Counted from the first letter of the stretch, positions 17,756 through 26,864 are shown. The stretch is DNA of 64,000 nt from Lentisphaerota bacterium (GCA_015061575.1 SUWF01000009.1:23572-87571); one strand, 5' to 3'. The notes: generated by a model from the sequence alone, not told the origin. A program made the numbers and translations.

Positions 17756-18757
17756 ATGCTCAACTACCTGGCCAGACGGCTGATTTTAAGTGTACTGACT
17801 TTGCTGGTGATCATTTTTGCCAGCTATGTTATGCTGCGTCTGGCTCCGGGGGATCCAACCCGATCTTCCATGCTCGATAGTTCCAGCGGTGTGAGCAGTT
17901 CCGAAAAAAACGAATACACAAAAAATGAATCGCTGCGCAAAAAACTCCGGCTCGACCAATCCATTTTATCAGGTTTTTATGGCTATATGCAGGATCTGCT
18001 GCACGGCGATCCGGGAACTTCCGCTACAGTGGAGCCGGGCAAACCGGTAACTGAAATGATCGTCGAACGGCTGCCGGTAACGATCAAACTTAATCTGCTG
18101 GCGATCACCGCAGCTTACATCATTGCCACAGCTATTGGCGTATATTCTGCCGAACGATCCGACGGCTGGTTTGACCGGAGCAGCACCTTTGCGTTGTTTA
18201 TTCTTTACAGTATGCCGGTAATGTGGGTGGCGCTGCTGCTGCAATCACTCTTTTGTGCAGGCGGAGTCTGGCCGGTTTTTCCTTTGCGGGGAGTTTATGC
18301 TCCGCCACCGGAAGTCGGTACATTCCAAGCTATGTTTATTGAGTTTTATCACTATCTGCTGCCGGCGATCTGCCTGGCTTACGGTTCGCTGGCGGGGCTG
18401 GCGCGTTACACCCGCTCCAATATGCTGGAGATCCTCAATTCAGATTTTATCCGCACCGCCCGGGCCAAAGGAGTTTCCAATTCCGGGGTGTTGTGGGTAC
18501 ATGCGTTCCGCAACACACTCATAACGCTTATAACGTTATTTTCCGGATTGCTGCCCTCGCTGGTGACCGGCAGTATTATTATTGAACACATTTTCAATAT
18601 TCCGGGCATGGGGACGTTATCTTTGCTGGCGCTTTCCAGCCGTGATTACCCGCTGCAAATGGCCTTATTTGCCTTTACCGGAGCATTGACGCTGCTGGGA
18701 ATACTGCTGGCTGACTTGCTGTACACCGCCGCCGATCCGAGAATCAAACTGCAATAA
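17756..18757 (+). CDS. ABC transporter permease, DppB/OppB type
   Basis: The 333-residue membrane protein shows the OppB N-terminus (RLILSVLTLLVIIFASYVML RLAPGDP region), six predicted helices, and the EAA loop (NSDFIRTARAKGVSNSGVLW). It ends in the DPRIKL motif of dipeptide/oligopeptide permeases. It begins 2 bp after ymdB. No partner permease, ATPase or binding protein is in the window, so its partners lie elsewhere or it is an isolated relic. Confidence 0.88.
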   Translation: MLNYLARRLILSVLTLLVIIFASYVMLRLAPGDPTRSSMLDSSSGVSSSEKNEYTKNESLRKKLRLDQSILSGFYGYMQDLLHGDPGTSATVEPGKPVTEMIVERLPVTIKLNLLAITAAYIIATAIGVYSAERSDGWFDRSSTFALFILYSMPVMWVALLLQSLFCAGGVWPVFPLRGVYAPPPEVGTFQAMFIEFYHYLLPAICLAYGSLAGLARYTRSNMLEILNSDFIRTARAKGVSNSGVLWVHAFRNTLITLITLFSGLLPSLVTGSIIIEHIFNIPGMGTLSLLALSSRDYPLQMALFAFTGALTLLGILLADLLYTAADPRIKLQ

Positions 18758-19152
18758 CCAAGTGATTTGCATGACCAGATCAAGCTTCAGCAGCTTTTTT
18801 CATCTCATAATTATCAGATTGTTAATAACCCTGTTAAAAAGCTGTATAATAAGTTGTGAAAAAGTTGTTGAAAACTTTGGGGTGTTTTTTTCATTATCAG
18901 TTTCTGCACAGATCTGTCAACAGGCAAAATCGTCATTTTTGAGGTTGATTTTGAGTTATTCACACTATTAACAGGGTATAATAATAATAAATATATATAT
19001 TACTCTTTTAAATAATTATATTATATACCCCCAAACAGTCTGTTTTGGTTCCAATATTTAATCTTTTAACTGTTATACCCTCTAATAGTCTGTTTTGATT
19101 TCAGTATTCAACCTTTTAACTGTTACATCTTCCCAACAGTTTTACAGCTGTA
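18758..19152. other. AT-rich convergent intergenic region with DnaA-box-like sites
   Basis: No gene is visible between the permease and the nitroreductase. TTATTCACA at 18956-18964 fits the TTATNCACA DnaA-box consensus; TGTGAAAAA at 18855-18863 is a one-mismatch site in reverse. Inverted elements CCCTGTTAA (about 18829) and TTAACAGGG (18968-18976) flank this stretch. An AT-only tract, largely TA repeats, follows at about 18980-19027. It is origin-like in composition, but no dnaA or other marker is near, so no function is claimed. Confidence 0.35.
19025..19124. repeat. Two tandem 50-bp repeats
   Basis: 19025-19074 and 19075-19124 are diverged copies beginning ATACCC. They share AGTCTGTTTTG and CTTTTAACTGTT at the same offsets. 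A degenerate third start follows. Confidence 0.6.
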
Positions 19153-19183
19153 CTCTCCAGGCGGCATTGCACCGCCCGGAGAG
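19153..19183 (-). terminator. Hairpin after the nitroreductase gene
   Basis: CTCTCC-A-GGCGG (19153-19164) pairs with CCGCC-C-GGAGAG (19172-19183) with one mismatch and a 7-nt loop. It lies 9 bp beyond the stop. There is no clear T-run. Confidence 0.5.
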
Positions 19184-19191
19184 ATTCTGCT

Positions 19192-19776
19192 TTATAATAT
19201 GCGGGTCACCGCTTCCAGAGCGTATTTGGGAACGTGGAGATTGTCGTATTCATCAAGATAATAGGCTACGCTTTCATTGGACTGGATCACATCTTCAACG
19301 GGTTTTTCGGCCGGATGTCCTACCGCCAGCAAAAAGATCAGCTGTTCATTTTCCGGGATTGCCAAAAAATTACTGACCTCTTTGGCGTTAAAAGCACCGA
19401 TCCAGCAAGTGCCGAGGTTTTCGGCTACAGCGGCAAACTGCATACTCATAATAGCTGCGCCGCTGTCGGCGTAGGCCATGGGTGAGACTGTTTCGCCGCT
19501 TTTGACTGCACTTATGGCAATAAAGGCAGTGGGAGCATTCACTCCCCATTGCGGCGAACGTTTGGGCGTTACCCGGCCGCCGTATCTGGTGTGATAAAAG
19601 ACCGCCTGCACCAGATCTTCGTTGCGCACTATTGTGTAGCGCAGAATCTGATTATTAGCGGCGGAAGGAGCGTGCAAAGCGGCTTCGACCATCTTGACAA
19701 GGTGTTTTTCGGCGACCTTTTTCTGCTGATAAAAACGGATGGTGCGGCGTTTCTGCAATATAGCGTTGTAGTCCAT
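19192..19776 (-). CDS. Nitroreductase-family flavoprotein
   Basis: A 194-residue protein with the family's N-terminal RRTIRFYQ segment (FMN contacts) and the AALHAPSAANNQ motif. The ADSGAAIMSMQFAAVAENLGTCWIG helix and a terminal VGHPAEKP follow. These are standard for NAD(P)H-dependent FMN nitroreductases. The physiological substrate cannot be told. The ribosome-binding site is weak (GAAAG about 13 bp upstream). It lies downstream of an amidohydrolase gene but is separated by a terminator hairpin. Confidence 0.9.
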   Translation of the reverse strand: MDYNAILQKRRTIRFYQQKKVAEKHLVKMVEAALHAPSAANNQILRYTIVRNEDLVQAVFYHTRYGGRVTPKRSPQWGVNAPTAFIAISAVKSGETVSPMAYADSGAAIMSMQFAAVAENLGTCWIGAFNAKEVSNFLAIPENEQLIFLLAVGHPAEKPVEDVIQSNESVAYYLDEYDNLHVPKYALEAVTRIL

Positions 19777-19834
19777 AAAAGTTATACTTTCAAATAAATT
19801 GACGGTTTATAACAGTTTTATTATAAGTATATTA

Positions 19835-19867
19835 AAAAAGTGACGGATTAATTTTCCGTCACTTTTT
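19835..19867 (-). terminator. GTGACGG-family terminator between nitroreductase and amidohydrolase
   Basis: AAAAAGTGACGGA (19835-19847) pairs perfectly with TCCGTCACTTTTT (19855-19867). Read on the minus strand it ends in a T-run, 6 bp after the amidohydrolase stop. Confidence 0.75.
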
Positions 19868-19873
19868 CAATAC

Positions 19874-20758
19874 TCAAAGATCCAGAATACGGATGATATT
19901 TTCGCGGGCAACTTTCTGGAAAACTGTTTCGGAAATTTTCTTTTCGCTGCGCAGTTTCAGCAAAAAGTCCACCAGCGGAGTCTGGATATTTTGCGGCGAA
20001 CAAATATCAGTACCGAACATGAGCCGATCCTGAAATTCGTTGAGGAATTTAACTGCATATTCTTCGTCACGGGCCAGAGCGTTCCAGCCGCTGCCGGCAG
20101 ATACATCTCCATACAGATTCGGATATTTGCGCATCAACTTGGGAATGGCACCTTCTTCGGTGATCTTGCCTTTCGGATAGCCTTTCCGGCCGACGGCGGT
20201 GACATTGGCATCCATCTCGGCCCAGAAAGTCTGGCTGTGGCCGAAGAATTTCAGTTTTGGAAATTTCTGCAAAGCTTTTTCCAGTTTTTTCAGCCCCGGT
20301 TCTTCGTAGAGTCCATAAAGTCCGCCCAGCGTGTAGGCCAAATGGAAAGTCAGCGGTAAACCGGCTGCTTCGGCCGCTTTAAATAGATTCTGCACCCGCA
20401 GATCATCCATATCCAGATTGACAGTAACTTCGCCGATGCCTTTGCAGCCTTTGTCCCGGTAATATTTCAGAACATATTCCAGCGGGGCATCCGGCGTGTT
20501 GAAAACTGCCCGGGGATCCAGATTGCAAAACGGTATAAAGCGATCCGGATAACGTTTACAGATGCGCAGGATCTCTTCGTTGGATTGGGTGAAAGTTGCC
20601 CCGTCGGGCGTGCAAAGCGGCAGGATAACTGCCTTATCGACATTGATTTTATCGTAGACATCCAGCAACTCTTCAGCGGTACAAAACGGATTCAATCCCG
20701 AAGCTGGCCACGGACATACCGGTTCTTGAACAGCATGAACATGACAGTCAATAAACAT
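19874..20758 (-). CDS. Amidohydrolase-family (TIM-barrel) protein, copy 1
   Basis: The 294-residue protein starts MFIDCHVHAV (the metal-binding H-x-H) and contains LTFHLAY, FGHSQTFWAEM and a late LMFGTDICSP with the metal-ligand Asp. This is the pattern of the ACMSD/TatD-like amidohydrolase group. It is strikingly similar throughout to the next gene upstream, differing mainly at residues 10-40 and 120-145, so the pair arose by tandem duplication. The reaction is unknown. Confidence 0.85.
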   Translation of the reverse strand: MFIDCHVHAVQEPVCPWPASGLNPFCTAEELLDVYDKINVDKAVILPLCTPDGATFTQSNEEILRICKRYPDRFIPFCNLDPRAVFNTPDAPLEYVLKYYRDKGCKGIGEVTVNLDMDDLRVQNLFKAAEAAGLPLTFHLAYTLGGLYGLYEEPGLKKLEKALQKFPKLKFFGHSQTFWAEMDANVTAVGRKGYPKGKITEEGAIPKLMRKYPNLYGDVSAGSGWNALARDEEYAVKFLNEFQDRLMFGTDICSPQNIQTPLVDFLLKLRSEKKISETVFQKVARENIIRILDL

Positions 20759-20789
20759 ATTTTATATCCTTTAATAAAAATGAGTTATA

Positions 20790-20829
20790 AAAGTGACGGA
20801 TAAATCCGTCACTTTATTCGTCACTTTTT
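20790..20829 (-). terminator. GTGACGG-family terminator between the twin amidohydrolases
   Basis: AAAGTGACGGA (20790-20800) pairs with TCCGTCACTTT (20805-20815). A second partial copy, CGTCACTTTTT (20819-20829), overlaps the stop codon of the upstream gene. Confidence 0.7.
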
Positions 20830-21709
20830 AAAGATCCAGAATCCGGATGATATTTTCGCGGGCGACTTTCTGGAAAACCGCTTCGGAGATTTTCTTTTCA
20901 TTGCGCAATTTGAGCAAAAAGTCCACCAGCGGCGTGGGAGTATCGGGCGCACAAATATCGGTACCGAACATGAGCCGGTCCTGAAATTCGTTGAGGAATT
21001 TAATTGCATATTCTTCATCACGGGCCAGAGCGTTCCAGCCGCTGCCGGCGGATACATCGCCATACAGATTCGGATATTTGCGCATCAACTTGGGAATGGC
21101 GCCTTCTTCTTCGATTTTGCCTTTCGGGTAGCCGTTGCGCTGCTCAACGGTGGGATTGGCGGCGATTTCGGCCCAGAAAGTCTGGCTGTGGCCGAAGAAT
21201 TTGATTTTCGGAAACTTCTGCAAAGCTTTTTCCAGTTTTTTCAGTCCCATTTCTTCGATCAGGCCGTAGGTTTTGTAATTCTGCGGCGAGAGGTGGAAAG
21301 TCAGCGCCAGTTCGCAATTGTTGGCTGCCTGAAAGAGATTCTGCACCCGGGGATCATCCATATCCAAATTGGCGGTAACTTCGCCGATACCTTTGCAGCC
21401 CTTGTCTTTGTAATATTTGAGCACATATTCCAGCGGGGCATCCGGCGTGTTGTACAACGAGCGGGGGTCGAGGTTGCAAAATGGTATAAAACGGTCGGGA
21501 TTTTTAGCGACCATCCGCAGCATTTCTTCGTTGGATTGGACAAAGTGCGTGCTGTCCGGAGTGGCGATCGGCAGGATCACACCCTTTTCAATACCCACGG
21601 CATCGTAGCGTTCGATCAAAACTTCCGGGGTGGAAATAAGTTGTTTTCCGGTAGCCGGATATGCGCAGGTGGGAGTTTCTACAGCATGGACATGACAGTC
21701 AATAAACAT
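20828..21709 (-). CDS. Amidohydrolase-family (TIM-barrel) protein, copy 2
   Basis: A 293-residue paralogue of the gene at 19874-20758. It has the same MFIDCHVHAV start, IPFCNLDPR, GIGEVTANLDMDDPRVQNLF, FGHSQTFWAE and LMFGTDICAP segments, plus an identical C-terminal VARENIIRILDL. Divergence is concentrated in the substrate-facing loops, suggesting related but different substrates. The start has a GGAG site (GGAGAAAAAA region, 21715-21721). Confidence 0.85.
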   Translation of the reverse strand: MFIDCHVHAVETPTCAYPATGKQLISTPEVLIERYDAVGIEKGVILPIATPDSTHFVQSNEEMLRMVAKNPDRFIPFCNLDPRSLYNTPDAPLEYVLKYYKDKGCKGIGEVTANLDMDDPRVQNLFQAANNCELALTFHLSPQNYKTYGLIEEMGLKKLEKALQKFPKIKFFGHSQTFWAEIAANPTVEQRNGYPKGKIEEEGAIPKLMRKYPNLYGDVSAGSGWNALARDEEYAIKFLNEFQDRLMFGTDICAPDTPTPLVDFLLKLRNEKKISEAVFQKVARENIIRILDL

Positions 21710-21854
21710 TTTTTTTCTCCTTTAAAATTAATTTGGGTATTGACCACTGCTGATAAGTTAACTTTTACAAATGAAAAAGCAAGTTTTTTTGCAAATTTTG
21801 AGTATATTTTTTCTTTCTTGAGTTGACAAATTGTATATTTATTGCCGAAAAAAT

Positions 21855-21882
21855 TTGCAAAACCATGCAAAAATTATATAGT
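21855..21882 (+). promoter_or_regulatory. Candidate ispD promoter
   Basis: TTGCAA (21855-21860) and TATAGT (21877-21882) are 16 bp apart, about 48 bp before the start codon. A TTGACA at 21823 lacks a good partner. Confidence 0.4.
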
Positions 21883-21929
21883 ATTTGAGGGATTTTTGAA
21901 ATCACTTCTCCGGAATAAAGGATTTTTTT

Positions 21930-22619
21930 ATGATAATTGAAAAACTCGGTATGATCATTGCAGCTGGCGGCAGCGGTTCACGCTTCAGCAAAACGGTCAA
22001 TAAACTTTTAGTTGAATATAATAATAAACCATTGATAGTACATGCGTTAAGCACTTTTTTGCCGGTGATTTCTCCCGGCAGTCTGGTGGTGGCTGCTCCG
22101 GCTGATTTGCTGGAAACCATGCGGCAAACGGTTAATGAATATTTGCCGGATAATCAAATTGTCTGGACAGTTGGTGGTGCTACAAGGCTTGCTTCAATAG
22201 TTAATGCGTTCAAACTGCTGCCTGATGACCTCAAACTGCTGGCCATCCACGATGCCGCCCGGCCGCTGGCTACGGTAAAACTGCTGCATGAACTTTGCAA
22301 TGAAGCACTTATCCACGGCGGTGCCATCCCCGGATCCATGCCGTCAGACACCATTAAAGTTATTGACGAAAACCATCTGATCACCGGCAATCTGATCCGG
22401 CGCGATCTGGCAGCAGTGGCCACGCCGCAGGTTTTTGATTACAGCTGCTACAAAAAAGCTTTGTCCATGCTGCCGGAAGCGGTGCTTACAGGTGTTTGTG
22501 AAGACCCGCAGCTGACTGATGATGCCGCTCTTTTCAACCGGGGAGGTTTTGCAGTAAAGGTTTTATTCAGCAGCGACTGCAACTTCAAAGTAACTGTCAG
22601 GTCCGATCTTAAAGCATGA
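21930..22619 (+). CDS. ispD: 2-C-methyl-D-erythritol 4-phosphate cytidylyltransferase
   Basis: The 229-residue protein has the IspD nucleotide-binding loop IIAAGGSGSRF and the HDAARPL motif. TPQVFDY and TDDAALF follow at the expected places. IspD joins CTP to MEP in the non-mevalonate isoprenoid pathway. An AAAGGA site (21917-21922) precedes the ATG. No other isoprenoid gene is adjacent. The length is usual for the family. Confidence 0.93.
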   Translation: MIIEKLGMIIAAGGSGSRFSKTVNKLLVEYNNKPLIVHALSTFLPVISPGSLVVAAPADLLETMRQTVNEYLPDNQIVWTVGGATRLASIVNAFKLLPDDLKLLAIHDAARPLATVKLLHELCNEALIHGGAIPGSMPSDTIKVIDENHLITGNLIRRDLAAVATPQVFDYSCYKKALSMLPEAVLTGVCEDPQLTDDAALFNRGGFAVKVLFSSDCNFKVTVRSDLKA

Positions 22620-22662
22620 CTTTGATAAACAGATTTTGGTTAATGATCTAAAACATAAAAAA

Positions 22663-22685
22663 GGCCGCAGCAACAAACTGCGGCC
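22663..22685 (-). terminator. Intrinsic terminator of hpf
   Basis: GGCCGCAG (22663-22670) pairs with CTGCGGCC (22678-22685). On the minus strand six T residues follow. Confidence 0.85.
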
Positions 22686-22705
22686 TGTATCGAATTTACA
22701 AATTA

Positions 22706-23047
22706 TCAGACAGCTTCTGCACTCAGATCCCGGGCCGGCGGAGTTGCTTCAGCCGGGTGCTTGTACTTATCGACATATTTATCGAGCTGCACCTTCAGGT
22801 GATCGACTGCTTCGTCGATTGCTTTATACAAATCGAGAGCTGCTCCTTCGGCAACCATCTGCTGCTTTTTAACCGCTGCACAAATTCCAACTTTGGCCTG
22901 ATGGTTTTTTTCAATTTCCATAGTTACCCGGACGCTGGAAACTTTCAAGGTGGGATAGTAGTTGAACAACGCTTCGATTTTGGCCTCAGTGTTGCTCCGG
23001 ATCAGATCAGTTACCTGGAAGTGACGACCGTTGACGATGATCTGCAT
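22706..23047 (-). CDS. hpf: Ribosome hibernation-promoting factor (short HPF/RaiA type)
   Basis: A 113-residue protein with the beta-alpha-beta-beta-beta-alpha pattern of the S30AE/HPF domain: MQIIVNGRHFQVTDLIRSNT, then VRVTMEIEKNHQAKVGICA, and EAVDHLKVQLDKYVDKYK. It lacks the long C-terminal dimerisation domain, so it is a short-type factor. The start at 23047 is set by an AAAGGAGAGA site. It should bind the small ribosomal subunit during slow growth. It is a single gene with its own terminator. Confidence 0.9.
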   Translation of the reverse strand: MQIIVNGRHFQVTDLIRSNTEAKIEALFNYYPTLKVSSVRVTMEIEKNHQAKVGICAAVKKQQMVAEGAALDLYKAIDEAVDHLKVQLDKYVDKYKHPAEATPPARDLSAEAV

Positions 23048-23256
23048 AGTCTCTCCTTTCTGAAAGATTGTCTCTGAGCGATTTTTCCAACCCGTCACAA
23101 GATTGGAAATTCCGCTCAATGCTAATGTTCCACACATTTTGATAAAATGCAAATGCTGAAAGCAACTTTTTTTAAAATTTATTTTTGCACTTAAATTGGC
23201 TTTTTTTAAAATCAACGTATATATTAAGTTTTCATATAATTTTGGAGGTTTTTACC

Positions 23257-24123
23257 GTGACTTTTAAAGATTATTGGCAATCAAATATTTCTGCCGGAAA
23301 ACCCCGCTATAAAGCTGTATTTTTTGACGTGGACGGCACCGTAGTTTCCGGCCGCAATGCCATGCCCGGCGCTGCCGAAACGATAAATTTTTTGCGCAGC
23401 ATAAAAACTCCATTTCTTTTTTTGACCAACGACAGCCACCATTCTCCGGAGCAAAAAGCTCATCTGATCAACCGTACCGGGGTAAAAGTTGATGCTTTGG
23501 AAGTTGTTTCGTGCAGTCATGCGCTTAAAGATTTTGTTCTGGAGCGCAATTTGACCGGAAAAAAAGTTTTTATTATGGGCGAGTTCGGTACTCCATGCTA
23601 TGCCAAAGCTGCCGAATTGATTCCCTGCCGCGAGCTTGAAGAGATCGATGAATGTGAATTTGTTATTGCCGGCGAGGGCTACTTTGACTGGCACGATACC
23701 TTTCAGGCGGTGATGAACTATTTTCTTCTGCACCGTGACCGCACACTGGTCGTGCCGAATCCTGACAGCTGCTGGCCCAATTCCAATACCGGCAAGCTGG
23801 GCATCGGCGCCGGAGCGCAAGCCAGGTTTATTGCCGGATTGCTCAAGGAGTTATCCATAGATATCGAATTGTTTTATCTGGGCAAACCCTATCCGGCGAT
23901 CTATGAATATGCTTTACGTTATTTGCAAAAGCAGTTTGATTTGCCCGATCTGCAGATATCGGAAGTTATGATGCTGGGCGATTCACTTACATCCGACATG
24001 GCCGGAGCGGCACGTCTGGGCATGGGGCACGCACTGACCATGACCGGAGTAACCACCTGGGAAATACTCAATCATGTACCGGAAGAGCGCCGTCCGGAGT
24101 TGATTTTTGAATCTATCGGTTGA
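23257..24123 (+). CDS. HAD-IIA family sugar phosphatase (NagD/AraL-like)
   Basis: The 288-residue protein begins at GTG 23257, behind a strong GGAGG. The HAD motifs are FFDVDGTVVSG (nucleophile Asp), FLTNDSHHSPEQ, and LGKPYPAIYEYA with VMMLGDSLTSDMAGA. The cap type and order match HAD-IIA (NagD). Substrates in this group are sugar phosphates or nucleotides. A TTGGCT/TATATA promoter may lie at 23196-23223. It precedes the Mla genes by about 60 bp. Confidence 0.88.
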   Translation: MTFKDYWQSNISAGKPRYKAVFFDVDGTVVSGRNAMPGAAETINFLRSIKTPFLFLTNDSHHSPEQKAHLINRTGVKVDALEVVSCSHALKDFVLERNLTGKKVFIMGEFGTPCYAKAAELIPCRELEEIDECEFVIAGEGYFDWHDTFQAVMNYFLLHRDRTLVVPNPDSCWPNSNTGKLGIGAGAQARFIAGLLKELSIDIELFYLGKPYPAIYEYALRYLQKQFDLPDLQISEVMMLGDSLTSDMAGAARLGMGHALTMTGVTTWEILNHVPEERRPELIFESIG

Positions 24124-24185
24124 ATAAAAGAATATGATGGAGCAAAACATAATAGATATGGTCAAAATTGCTGCAGGGTTTTATT

Positions 24186-24986
24186 ATGATCAGAAAATTT
24201 TTTGAATCCATCGGTAAACACAGTGACGATCAGCTGAAAAACAGCCATGATACTCTGGCATTTTTGGGCGAAACGGTCGCTTCGCTGGCGCTGCTGCTGA
24301 AAAATCCCCGCAAATTGCGTTGGAGCAACTTTGCTTACTATCTGGACAACTGCGGAGTTCTGGCGCTGCCGATCGTGCTGCTGATATGTTTTCTTATGGG
24401 GGTGACGATCGCTTTTCAGTCGGCGATCCAGATGGTCAAGTTCGGTACCGAGATCTATGTGGCCGATCTGGTGGGATTTTCCATGCTCAAAGAATTTGGC
24501 CCGCTGATGGTTGCCATTATTGCCACCGGGCGGGCAGGCAGCAGTTTTGCTGCTGAGATCGGTTCTATGAAAGCAGAAGAAGAGATCAGCGCATTGACCA
24601 CCATGGGTATCTCGCCGGTGCGTTTTCTGGTAGTGCCCAAACTGCTGGCCATGATCATAGCTATGCCGGTGCTGACAGTTTTTGGCGACATTGCCGGTCT
24701 GGCCGGCGGTCTGGCCGTCGGGATGGGATTTTTGGGTCTGACGGCCGAAACTTATTTGAGCCGAACCGCCGAAGTACTTACGCCCATGGTATTTATATTA
24801 GGTGTTTTCAAGGGGGTATTTTTTGGTGCCATGATCGCCCTGGTCGGCTGCCGGGAGGGTTTTTGCAGTCAGGCTGATTCGCAGGGCGTAGGGCGGGCCG
24901 CCACCAGTGCGGTGGTCAAATCCATACTCTGTTTGATCATACTTGATACCATTTTGACGGTTATTTATTCATTCTGGGGGTATTGA
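24186..24986 (+). CDS. mlaE: MlaE-family ABC permease (lipid transport)
   Basis: A 266-residue protein with the MlaE fold. It carries the hydrophobic segment GVLALPIVLLICFLMGVTIA, then EFGPLMVAIIATGRAGSSFAAEIGSMK and EEISALTTMGISP, which is the family signature. The ATG at 24186 is preferred to a TTG six codons upstream because GCAGGG is suitably spaced. It forms an operon with the ATPase (7-bp gap) and the MCE protein downstream. The complex should move phospholipids between inner and outer membranes, supporting a diderm envelope. Confidence 0.92.
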   Translation: MIRKFFESIGKHSDDQLKNSHDTLAFLGETVASLALLLKNPRKLRWSNFAYYLDNCGVLALPIVLLICFLMGVTIAFQSAIQMVKFGTEIYVADLVGFSMLKEFGPLMVAIIATGRAGSSFAAEIGSMKAEEEISALTTMGISPVRFLVVPKLLAMIIAMPVLTVFGDIAGLAGGLAVGMGFLGLTAETYLSRTAEVLTPMVFILGVFKGVFFGAMIALVGCREGFCSQADSQGVGRAATSAVVKSILCLIILDTILTVIYSFWGY

Positions 24987-24993
24987 ACGAATT

Positions 24994-25791
24994 ATGGAAA
25001 AAGTGCCGGCATTGGAAATACGCGATTTGAGCATCGGTTACGGTGAGCGGACAGTTCTGCGGGATTTGAATTTTACGGTGCAGCAGGGCGAAATTTTTGC
25101 AGTTATGGGCGGTTCCGGCTGCGGAAAATCCACATTGCTCAAACATATTATCGGCATTTATCCGGTGCAGCGTGGTTCCATAAAAATATTCGGCCGGGAG
25201 ATCACCGGCGGCAATGCGCCGACTCTGGATGAGATCGCCCGGCTTTTTGGCGTGACTTATCAGGGCGGGGCGCTGCTCGGATCGCTGACGCTGGCAGAAA
25301 ATGTGGCGCTGGTGCTGCAGGAACATACGAATTTATCATCCGGCGAGATACAAAACAAGGTCATGGAAAAACTTGCTCTGGTGAATCTGGAAAATTTTGC
25401 AGATTTTCTGCCGTCAGAAATTTCCGGCGGCATGAAAAAGCGTGCCGGTTTGGCCCGTGCTCTGGTTATGGAACCGCCGCTGCTCTTTTTTGACGAACCC
25501 TCTGCCGGGCTGGATCCGGTATCTTCGGCGGAACTGGATCGGCTGATCCTCAAGATGCGTGATCAGGAAAACCGCACCGTGGTGCTGATAACCCACGAAC
25601 TGGACAGTGTATTTGCCGTGGCCGACCGGATCATTATGTTGGATAAAAATACCAAAACCATTGCTGCCGAAGGAGATCCCCGGGTGCTGAAAGAAGAATG
25701 TCCCTGCGATTGGGTGCGCAATTTTCTCAATCGTGATGGTTTGATTTATACGGCGCAACAAGCCGGACAGCAGCTGAAAACAGCCTTTTAA
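24994..25791 (+). CDS. mlaF: MlaF-type ABC ATPase
   Basis: The 265-residue ATPase shows Walker A GGSGCGKST (residues about 41-49), the signature SGGMKKRAGLARAL, and Walker B LLFFDEPSAGLDP. The H-loop ITHELDSVF follows. KKRA in the signature region is typical of the Mla branch. It energises the MlaE permease encoded just upstream. Confidence 0.93.
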   Translation: MEKVPALEIRDLSIGYGERTVLRDLNFTVQQGEIFAVMGGSGCGKSTLLKHIIGIYPVQRGSIKIFGREITGGNAPTLDEIARLFGVTYQGGALLGSLTLAENVALVLQEHTNLSSGEIQNKVMEKLALVNLENFADFLPSEISGGMKKRAGLARALVMEPPLLFFDEPSAGLDPVSSAELDRLILKMRDQENRTVVLITHELDSVFAVADRIIMLDKNTKTIAAEGDPRVLKEECPCDWVRNFLNRDGLIYTAQQAGQQLKTAF

Positions 25792-25845
25792 CTGGCGGTG
25801 GTTCTGATAATTATTGTGCTTTTTAATAAATAAAGGATATGATTT

Positions 25846-26862
25846 ATGCAAAATAAACAAAGGTATTTCCGGATCGGTTTGCTGTCGGTAATTACGGTGC
25901 TGCTGCTTATTGGAGTAATGTTTTTTCTGGGTTTGGCGGATGAATTTTCCGAAAAAGTCCACATTGTGACCACTTTTTCGGAGTCCGTGCAGGGTCTGAC
26001 CAAAGGTGCGGCGGTCAAGTACAAAGGTGTGCCCATCGGTCAGGTGGACAACATCTCCATCCTGCCACGGGAAAAGATCATCCGGGTGGATATGAGCATA
26101 AATCCGGAGGTTTTTGTGGGGCTGCCGCAGGATGGAAAGGACGAAAGCCCCTGCGAACAGGTCATCAAGTTCTGCCGGCGGGAGCGGGCGGCCGGACTGT
26201 GCTGCTATCTGGAGCTGTCGGGCATCACCGGTCTGCGCTATATAGAAATGGATTATATGCCGGAAAATCGCCGGAGGCTGCAGCCGCTGCCGGAGATCAA
26301 TGAACCGGATACTGTTTACTTTGCCAGCGTACCCGGGACTTTCAACAATATGATCAATTCGGTGGCGACTTCGCTGGATAAAATCTCCAAAATCAATATC
26401 GATCAAATAGTTAAGGGCGTGGACGAAAATCTGGAAGCGCTGAACAGGATCCTCAGCGATCCGGCGATTCAGCAAACCATCAGCCAGGTGCATAAGGCGT
26501 CGGAAAATATTGAAAAAATAAGTCAGAATATTTCTGAAAATGTTACCGGCGAAGAACTTAAACGTTTTATAACCTCTGTAAACAACAATCTTGACAATAT
26601 CAACAACCTGACCAGCAGTCTGCATCATAAGCTTGATCAGCTTGATACGGGCAATATCAATTCGCAGATTTCCGGCGTGCTGAGCGAAAGCCGCCGTCTG
26701 CTTAAAGAGTTGCAGGATAACCGCTCCGATGTAGTTTACACCATGCACAAATTGAATGCGGTGCTGGACAGCTGCGGCGAGCTGGTCGATTATCTGAAAA
26801 ATGACCCCAGTTCGGTTATCCGCGGAAAAAGTTCCCCCGAAGTCGAGCTGGAGCAGAAATAA
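25846..26862 (+). CDS. mlaD: MlaD-family MCE-domain lipid-binding protein
   Basis: The 338-residue protein has one N-terminal membrane helix (IGLLSVITVLLLIGVMFFLG) and an MCE domain with LTKGAAVKYKGVPIGQVDNI. A long helical C-terminal region with heptad-like character follows (residues about 150-320). It should hang in the periplasm as the substrate-binding ring of the MlaFED transporter. The 54-bp gap after mlaF contains an AAAGGA site. Confidence 0.92.
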   Translation: MQNKQRYFRIGLLSVITVLLLIGVMFFLGLADEFSEKVHIVTTFSESVQGLTKGAAVKYKGVPIGQVDNISILPREKIIRVDMSINPEVFVGLPQDGKDESPCEQVIKFCRRERAAGLCCYLELSGITGLRYIEMDYMPENRRRLQPLPEINEPDTVYFASVPGTFNNMINSVATSLDKISKINIDQIVKGVDENLEALNRILSDPAIQQTISQVHKASENIEKISQNISENVTGEELKRFITSVNNNLDNINNLTSSLHHKLDQLDTGNINSQISGVLSESRRLLKELQDNRSDVVYTMHKLNAVLDSCGELVDYLKNDPSSVIRGKSSPEVELEQK

Positions 26863-26864
26863 AA

